From assembly GCF_002157505.1 (NCBI RefSeq), contig NZ_NFSC01000022.1, forward strand, positions 1 to 64,000: a DNA stretch of 64,000 nucleotides. Direction: 5' to 3'. Origin of the DNA: Arthrobacter agilis (GTDB lineage Bacteria > Actinomycetota > Actinomycetes > Actinomycetales > Micrococcaceae). How positions within the stretch are numbered: position 1 is the first letter of the stretch; each line of letters starts with the position of its first letter. Shown here one piece after another: positions 61,377 through 64,000 of the stretch. A program made the position numbers and the translations under genes. The notes beneath the pieces are model-generated. The model was not told where the DNA came from, did not search any database, and worked only from the letters and a program-made list of their open reading frames with translations.

Positions 61377-62351
61377 TCAGTAAGCGAAGGCACGGTCGAG
61401 TGCCTCGAGGATGCGATCGATGTCCGGCAGGTACTGTTCCTCCACGCGGGCCACGGGGTAGGGCATGTGGAAGCCGCCCACGCGGATGACAGGCGATTCG
61501 AGGGATAGGAAGGCGCGCTCGGAGATCCGCGCGGCGATCTCGCCGCCGATGCCGCCGAAGGTGGGAGCCTCGTGCGCGACGATCAGCCGGCCGGTGCGCG
61601 TGACCGACTCCGTGACCGTGTCGAAGTCGATCGGCGAGATGGAGCGGAGGTCGATGACCTCGATGCTCCGGCCGTCCTCCTCCGCAGCCGCGGCGGCCGC
61701 GAGGGCCACGGGTACGAGCGGTCCGTAGGCGACGACGGTCGCGTCCGTTCCCCGGCGCAGGACATGGGCGGAGAACGGGTCCCCTGCAGGGGCGGTCGTG
61801 TCCACCTCGCCCTTAAGCCAGTAACGCCGCTTCGGCTCGAAGACGATCACGGGGTCCTCGCACGTCACAGCCTGCTGGATCATCCAGTAGGCGTCCTGGG
61901 GGTTCGAGGGCGTGATGATCCGCAGTCCGGCCGTGTGCGCGAAGAGTGCCTCGGGGGACTCCGAGTGGTGCTCGACGCTGCCGATGCCGCCGCCGTAGGG
62001 GATGCGGATGACGACGGGAGCGCTGAGCATGCCGTCGCTGCGGGTCCGCATCTTCGCGAGCTGCGTGGTGATCTGGTTGAAGCCCGGGAAGACGAAGCCG
62101 TCGAACTGGATCTCGCAGATGGGACGGTATCCGCGCAGGGCCAGGCCGATGGCTGTGCCGATGATGCCGGACTCGGCCAGCGGCGAGTCGACCACCCGCA
62201 GCGCCCCGAAGTCCCTCTTCAGGCCGTCCGTCACGCGGTACACGCCCCCGAGCTCCCCGATGTCCTCACCCATCAGCAGGGTCTTCGGATCCGAGGCGAG
62301 CGACGCCCGCAGCCCCTCGTTGATCGCCTTCGCGATCGTCATCGTCGCCAT
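61377..62351 (-). CDS. bkdB: Branched-chain 2-oxoacid dehydrogenase E1 beta subunit
   Basis: A 324-residue transketolase-type subunit. AINEGLRASLASDPKTLLMGEDIGELGGVYRVTDGL holds the thiamine-diphosphate Glu; CEIQFDGFVFPGFNQI and HHSESPEALFAH are typical. It pairs with E1alpha to decarboxylate branched-chain 2-oxo acids. Its ATG overlaps the E1alpha stop (TGATG). Confidence 0.92.
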   Translation of the reverse strand: MATMTIAKAINEGLRASLASDPKTLLMGEDIGELGGVYRVTDGLKRDFGALRVVDSPLAESGIIGTAIGLALRGYRPICEIQFDGFVFPGFNQITTQLAKMRTRSDGMLSAPVVIRIPYGGGIGSVEHHSESPEALFAHTAGLRIITPSNPQDAYWMIQQAVTCEDPVIVFEPKRRYWLKGEVDTTAPAGDPFSAHVLRRGTDATVVAYGPLVPVALAAAAAAEEDGRSIEVIDLRSISPIDFDTVTESVTRTGRLIVAHEAPTFGGIGGEIAARISERAFLSLESPVIRVGGFHMPYPVARVEEQYLPDIDRILEALDRAFAY

Positions 62352-63571
62352 CAGGCGTGCTTCACTTCATCGGCGAACCCGGCCTCGTACTCCTGGAAGA
62401 ACCGCAGCTCCTCCTGGACGAGCGGATGCGGCTCTGCATACACGGCGGCGAAACGGTCCGCGAGTTCCGGCGCCGTCATCGACAGCACGGCCTGGCGCAG
62501 GTCCGTGGCCATGGCACGGGCCTCCGCGCCGAGCTCCTCGAAGAATGTGTCGTCCGCCATCCCGGCCGATCGGAGGTAGACCTCGAGCCGTGCCAGGGGG
62601 TCCCGGGGCTGCCACTCCTGCTCGTCGCGTGAGAGCCGGTACTTCGTCGGGTCGTCCGCTGTCGTGTGGGCGCTCATGCGATAGGTGTAGGCCTCGATCA
62701 GGACCGGGCCCTGCCCGGACCGGGCGTGCTCGAGGGCCCAGCGCGTGACGGCCTCGACGGCGACCACGTCGTTGCCGTCGACGCGGATGCCCGGGAACCC
62801 GTAGCCCTCCGCCCGCTGGGCGAGGGGCACTCGAGTCTGAACGCTGGACGGGACGGAGATGGCCCACTGGTTGTTCTGGCAGAAGAACACCACGGGGGCG
62901 TTGAACGACGCCGCGAACACCATCGACTCGTGGATGTCACCCTCGGAGCTCGCCCCGTCGCCGAAGTAGGCGATGGATGCCGCCGGCGGCAGGGACGGGT
63001 CGGCGAGCTGGTCCCGCTGCATCCCCATCGCATAGCCGACGGCGTGCAGGGACTGCGCCGCGAGCACCAGCGTGTAGAGGTGGAAGTTGCGCTCGCGGGG
63101 ATCCCAACCGCCGTTGGTCACGCCCCGGAACAGGCGGAGGATGTCCGGGAGTTCGACACCGCGCGTCAGGGCGACGCCGTGCTCCCGGTAGGTGGGAAAG
63201 GCGTAGTCCTGGGGCTCGAGGGCGCGGCCGGAGCCGATCTGCGCGGCCTCCTGCCCGGTGAGCGGCACCCAAAGGGCGAGCTGGCCCTGGCGCTGCAGGG
63301 CCGTGGACTCCTGGTCGAAGCGACGGATCATGAACATGTCGCGGTAGAGCGAGCGCAGGTGGGCGGGGTCGGAGGCCGAGAGGTACGGGGAGAAGTCGAC
63401 GGTGCTGCCGGCGATCTCCGCCGTCAGCCCGCCGGCCATGGTCCCGTCGGCCGAGAGGATCTGCAGCATCCCGGCGTCCGGCTCCAGCTGGCCGTCGACG
63501 TCGTCGGAGTGCACAGCACGCCCGACTTCCTCGACCTCGAATTCCGCTGCCGGCAATCGGCTGCTGTTCAT
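62351..63571 (-). CDS. bkdA: Branched-chain 2-oxoacid dehydrogenase E1 alpha subunit
   Basis: A 406-residue thiamine-diphosphate subunit. The TPP motif runs from GDGASSEGDIHE to FCQNNQWAIS, and RMSAHTTADDPTKY is the phosphorylation-loop region of the family. GGAGCAGGG precedes the ATG. It is the first gene of the operon, behind overlapping inverted repeats at 63596-63631. The product feeds branched acyl-CoA into degradation and branched fatty acids. Confidence 0.92.
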   Translation of the reverse strand: MNSSRLPAAEFEVEEVGRAVHSDDVDGQLEPDAGMLQILSADGTMAGGLTAEIAGSTVDFSPYLSASDPAHLRSLYRDMFMIRRFDQESTALQRQGQLALWVPLTGQEAAQIGSGRALEPQDYAFPTYREHGVALTRGVELPDILRLFRGVTNGGWDPRERNFHLYTLVLAAQSLHAVGYAMGMQRDQLADPSLPPAASIAYFGDGASSEGDIHESMVFAASFNAPVVFFCQNNQWAISVPSSVQTRVPLAQRAEGYGFPGIRVDGNDVVAVEAVTRWALEHARSGQGPVLIEAYTYRMSAHTTADDPTKYRLSRDEQEWQPRDPLARLEVYLRSAGMADDTFFEELGAEARAMATDLRQAVLSMTAPELADRFAAVYAEPHPLVQEELRFFQEYEAGFADEVKHA

Positions 63572-63595
63572 CCCTGCTCCTCACCCGGTGCAGCA

Positions 63596-63613
63596 CATTC
63601 CTTTTGAGGAATG
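63596..63613. promoter_or_regulatory. Inverted repeat upstream of the bkd operon
   Basis: CATTCCT (63596-63602) and AGGAATG (63607-63613) form a 7-bp inverted repeat with a 4-base centre, 25 bases before the E1alpha start. It overlaps the next repeat by two bases. It may be a site for an Lrp-type regulator, which is common for bkd genes. Confidence 0.5.
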
Positions 63614-63631
63614 TATGCTGTAAGCCATACA
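63612..63631. promoter_or_regulatory. Second inverted repeat upstream of the bkd operon
   Basis: TGTATG (63612-63617) and CATACA (63626-63631) flank an 8-base centre. The spacing is typical of a dimeric regulator site. Confidence 0.5.
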
Positions 63632-63706
63632 CCGAAGAACATATGTCCCGGCGACGTACTGATCAAGACTAGTCAGCGCGGGCCCGTGGGCCTATTTAAG
63701 ACCGCA

Positions 63707-64000
63707 TCACTCGCCGACGGGCCGGTGCGTGTAGCCTCTGCACAGCTCCAGGAAGCGCGTGTTCGCCGCCTCTTCGCCGATGGAGACACGCACGCCCTCC
63801 GATCCGAAGGGGCGTACCGACAGGGCCTGTTCCGCTGCCTTCGCAGCGAAGTCCTGGCTGTGCTCGCCCAGCGCCAGCCAGACGAAGTTCCCCTCGGCCT
63901 CGGGGACGGTCCACCCGAGACTGCGCAGCCCCTCCACCACGCGCACGCGCTCGTCCACGATCGCCTGCACGCGGGCCTCGACCTCCCCGATGTGACGCAG
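63707..64000 (-). CDS. Histidinol-phosphate-aminotransferase-like protein, C-terminal part
   Basis: The last 97 or so residues of a PLP aminotransferase; the 5' part lies beyond the window. QAIVDERVRVVEGLRSLGWTVPEAEGNFVWL and VRPFGSEGVRVSIGEEAANTRFL match the HisC/Pat C-terminal domain, with the substrate-carboxylate Arg in VRVSIG. It could be histidinol-phosphate or aromatic amino acid aminotransferase. It is transcribed toward the bkd operon in the same direction. Confidence 0.8.
   Translation of the reverse strand: MRHIGEVEARVQAIVDERVRVVEGLRSLGWTVPEAEGNFVWLALGEHSQDFAAKAAEQALSVRPFGSEGVRVSIGEEAANTRFLELCRGYTHRPVGE

Overview
The window reads as chromosomal DNA of a high-GC actinobacterium. 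An Arthrobacter-like member of the Micrococcaceae is the best guess (inference from the high-GC codon use, the fused rhamnulose-phosphate aldolase/dehydrogenase, the MHS-type carboxylate permeases and the LAxTG-type cell-wall sorting signal). No rRNA, tRNA, CRISPR array, phage module or transposase gene was recognised. Genes are dense and mostly in short overlapping operons.

Layout. (1) 1-15.5 kb: a catabolic island with visibly more A/T-ending codons than the rest. It holds two near-identical GntR/FCD regulator genes in a direct repeat 9,771 bp apart. Between and beside them lie an HSL-type esterase, a flavin monooxygenase of the LLM class, two MFS transporters, an aldehyde dehydrogenase, an alpha/beta hydrolase, an SCP-2-like protein, and a plus-strand operon of zinc alcohol dehydrogenase, SDR, beta-hydroxyacid dehydrogenase, CMD-family protein, metallo-beta-lactamase-fold hydrolase and ABM monooxygenase. 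Palindromes of the ACCGTATTACGGT / GTATTACCGTAATAC type lie upstream of these transcription units. The gene set suggests oxidation of an alcohol or ketone and opening of a lactone or ester; the substrate is unknown.
(2) 15.5-26.2 kb: a sortase-anchored repeat protein with an Excalibur domain, then housekeeping and accessory genes (NmrA-type reductase, flavin reductase, fatty acid desaturase, CitE-like lyase, MHS permease, AAA+ ATPase, GntR regulator).
(3) 26.3-29.7 kb: a ferric-reductase-like membrane flavoprotein, two FMN-binding proteins and ApbE, an extracytoplasmic flavin electron-transfer operon.
(4) 30.2-43.2 kb: a complete L-rhamnose system, with an ABC importer, mutarotase, an extra arabinose/fucose-isomerase-like enzyme, a LacI regulator with two matching operators, isomerase, fused aldolase/dehydrogenase and kinase.
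(5) 43.2-55.4 kb: DUF1206 membrane protein, MerR/TipAS regulator with a classic 19-bp-spacer promoter, ABC exporter, NhaA, PucR regulator divergent from alanine dehydrogenase, Gfo/Idh/MocA oxidoreductase, TetR regulator with a perfect 20-bp operator and an FMN reductase.
(6) 55.6-58.3 kb: the most unusual locus. A 46-residue signal-peptide-bearing peptide that ends in two copies of SWDWPK is followed by a stand-alone lantibiotic-dehydratase-C-terminal-like (SpaB_C) protein and a translationally coupled 63-residue protein, all divergent from a TrmB/LuxR-type regulator. It looks like a minimal peptide-modification or peptide-signalling system.
(7) 58.4-64 kb: a PLP aminotransferase, the branched-chain 2-oxoacid dehydrogenase operon (E1alpha, E1beta, E2) and the 3' end of a histidinol-phosphate-aminotransferase-like gene cut by the window edge.
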